In this document: one piece after another, positions 63,079 through 64,000 of the stretch | Numbering within the stretch: the stretch's first letter is position 1 | Layout: each line of letters begins with the position of its first letter | From: CAZSAK01 sp964605155 | GTDB lineage: Bacteria > Pseudomonadota > Gammaproteobacteria > SZUA-140 | Reading direction: 5' to 3' | DNA: 64,000 nt | NCBI GenBank assembly: GCA_964605155.1 | Contig: CAZSAK010000014.1 | Coordinates: 7,906 to 71,905 of the forward strand | Position numbers and translations under genes: made by a program | Notes under the pieces: generated by a model | What the model saw: only the letters and a program-made list of their open reading frames with translations | Told to the model about the DNA's origin: nothing | Database searches by the model: none

Positions 63079-64000
63079 ATGAAACAAAAGATTACTGATC
63101 GATTAAAGCAAACCGTGCTGTTATGTGATGGTGGAACTGGCACACTGATCCAGGCTAAAGAATGGGACCTGGACAAGGATTTCCTCGGCCTGGAAAACTG
63201 CTCCGAGATATTGTGCAAGACACGTCCCGATTTTGTACAACAGATGCATCGTACCTACCTGGAAGCGGGTGCCGATTGTGTTGAAACAAACACCTTTGGT
63301 GCCAACAAGGTGGTGCTGGCCGAGTTTGACCTTGTTGACCAGACATACGAGCTGAACAAACTGGCGGTGGAACTGGCATGCAAGGTGACAGAGGAATTTT
63401 CCACCGCCGAGCAGCCACGCTACGTCATAGGCTCAATGGGCCCTGGCACCAAGCTCGCCAGTCTCGGACATGTTGATTATGATACCCTGGAAGATTCCTA
63501 TGCCGAGCAGGCGCGTGGTCTCCTCGACGGAGGTTGTGACATATTGTTGCTCGAGACCCACCAGGATCTCTTGACGCTCAAGGCCGGCGTGAACGGCTGC
63601 AAGATCGCGCGTCGCGAGACCGGCCGGGAAGATGTGCCCATATTTACCCAGGTTACCATCGAAACCACAGGCACCATGCTGGTGGGCTCGGATATCGGCT
63701 GCGCTATCACCGCGCTTGCGGCGCTTGATGTTGACGGTATAGGTCTTAATTGCGCAACCGGACCGGCCGAGATGGCGGAGCATGTGCAATATATCGGTGA
63801 GAACTGGCCCGGCTTCATCTCGATAATGCCCAACGCCGGACTTCCCATGCTCGTTGAGGGTAGAACGGAGTACCCATTGACGCCGGATGAACTGGCGGAG
63901 TGGCAGGAGCGGTTTATCGAGGAGGACGGCGTACATCTGATCGGGGGTTGTTGCGGTACGACGCCGCAACACATTGCCCGTCTGCGCGAGATGCTCGATT
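63079..64000 (+). CDS. metH: Methionine synthase (cobalamin-dependent), N-terminal part
   Basis: Only the first 307 codons are inside the window. They cover the homocysteine methyltransferase domain of MetH: LLCDGGTGTLIQAKEWDLDK, VETNTFGANKVVLAEFDLVD, GSMGPGTKLASLGHVDYDTL, and the zinc Cys residues in LNCATGP and IGGCCGTTPQH. A MetH (rather than betaine-homocysteine) assignment fits the LCDGGTGT start and the presence of a separate activation-domain gene at 36581-37444. The roughly 200-nt region before it holds no cobalamin riboswitch that I can see. Confidence 0.92.
   Translation, partial: MKQKITDRLKQTVLLCDGGTGTLIQAKEWDLDKDFLGLENCSEILCKTRPDFVQQMHRTYLEAGADCVETNTFGANKVVLAEFDLVDQTYELNKLAVELACKVTEEFSTAEQPRYVIGSMGPGTKLASLGHVDYDTLEDSYAEQARGLLDGGCDILLLETHQDLLTLKAGVNGCKIARRETGREDVPIFTQVTIETTGTMLVGSDIGCAITALAALDVDGIGLNCATGPAEMAEHVQYIGENWPGFISIMPNAGLPMLVEGRTEYPLTPDELAEWQERFIEEDGVHLIGGCCGTTPQHIARLREMLD

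Noticed and set aside
1..64000. CRISPR arrays, tRNA or rRNA genes, insertion sequences, phage genes
   Set aside because: No regularly spaced repeats, cloverleaf sequences, transposase, integrase or phage proteins were found in the window.

Overview
The window comes from a gammaproteobacterium, probably in or near the Chromatiales / sulfur-oxidiser group. The pointers are the fau-6S RNA-zapA and ygfB-pepP-ubiH-ubiI-gcv gene order (as around E. coli zapA/pepP), the lysM-dprA-smg-topA and def-fmt-rsmB-ntrYX-trkAH blocks, a class I phosphoribulokinase (Calvin cycle), an iron-sulfur type CysH and a CysB regulator. Base composition looks near 50% GC by eye (not calculated). The species is not identified. 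I saw no tRNA, rRNA, CRISPR array, insertion sequence, phage gene or integrase; the whole window reads as core chromosome.

Layout. 1-1.4 kb (-): fau (cut by the window edge), 6S RNA, zapA, a zapB-like gene. 1.8-7.7 kb (+): ygfB, pepP, the two ubiquinone hydroxylases ubiH and ubiI, and a CPA1 Na+/H+ antiporter. 8.4-13.4 kb (+): glycine cleavage genes gcvT, gcvH, gcvPA and gcvPB, with thiol peroxidase tpx between the two P-protein subunits. 13.6-20 kb: a PfkB kinase, a kelch protein overlapping a DUF255/YyaL-type gene, a small ABM-fold monooxygenase and an MFS transporter. 20.5-23 kb (+): a retropepsin-like RimB protein, RimK and a succinylglutamate desuccinylase-like protein. 23-27 kb (+): an ion-transport cluster of a ZntB/CorA-type transporter, an MscS-like protein, a soluble MgtE-like protein without membrane domain, and full MgtE. 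27-32.3 kb: a dicarboxylate symporter, a GAF protein, and an exbB-exbD-exbD-TonB-like operon. 32.5-40.6 kb: phosphoribulokinase, a lipoprotein, fructosamine kinase, small unknown proteins, a free-standing MetH reactivation domain, mpl, ubiX and a CBS protein. 40.8-45.9 kb: assimilatory sulfur genes (tauE-like, a cysI fused to a TusA-like domain, cysH) divergent from cysB. 45.9-51 kb (-): lysM protein, dprA, smg, topA. 51-61.3 kb (+): def, fmt, rsmB, DUF4390, ntrY, ntrX, trkA, trkH. 61.3-64 kb: a methyltransferase, an LpxL-type acyltransferase, and the 5' end of metH.

How the parts work together. Folate/C1 metabolism recurs: fau, the glycine cleavage system and methionine synthase all handle folate one-carbon units. 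The free-standing activation domain at 36.6 kb suggests that the metH starting at 63.1 kb encodes a shortened enzyme repaired in trans. Cation homeostasis is prominent (NhaP-type antiporter, ZntB, MgtE pair, TrkAH), with trkAH next to the membrane sensor pair NtrYX. The sulfur block would reduce APS to sulfite (CysH), then to sulfide (CysI), with a possible sulfur-carrier domain on CysI. The points most worth a second look are the CysI-TusA fusion, the soluble MgtE paralogue, the NtrX lacking its GAFTGA loop, the split MetH and the kelch/NrfJ-like protein coupled to DUF255.
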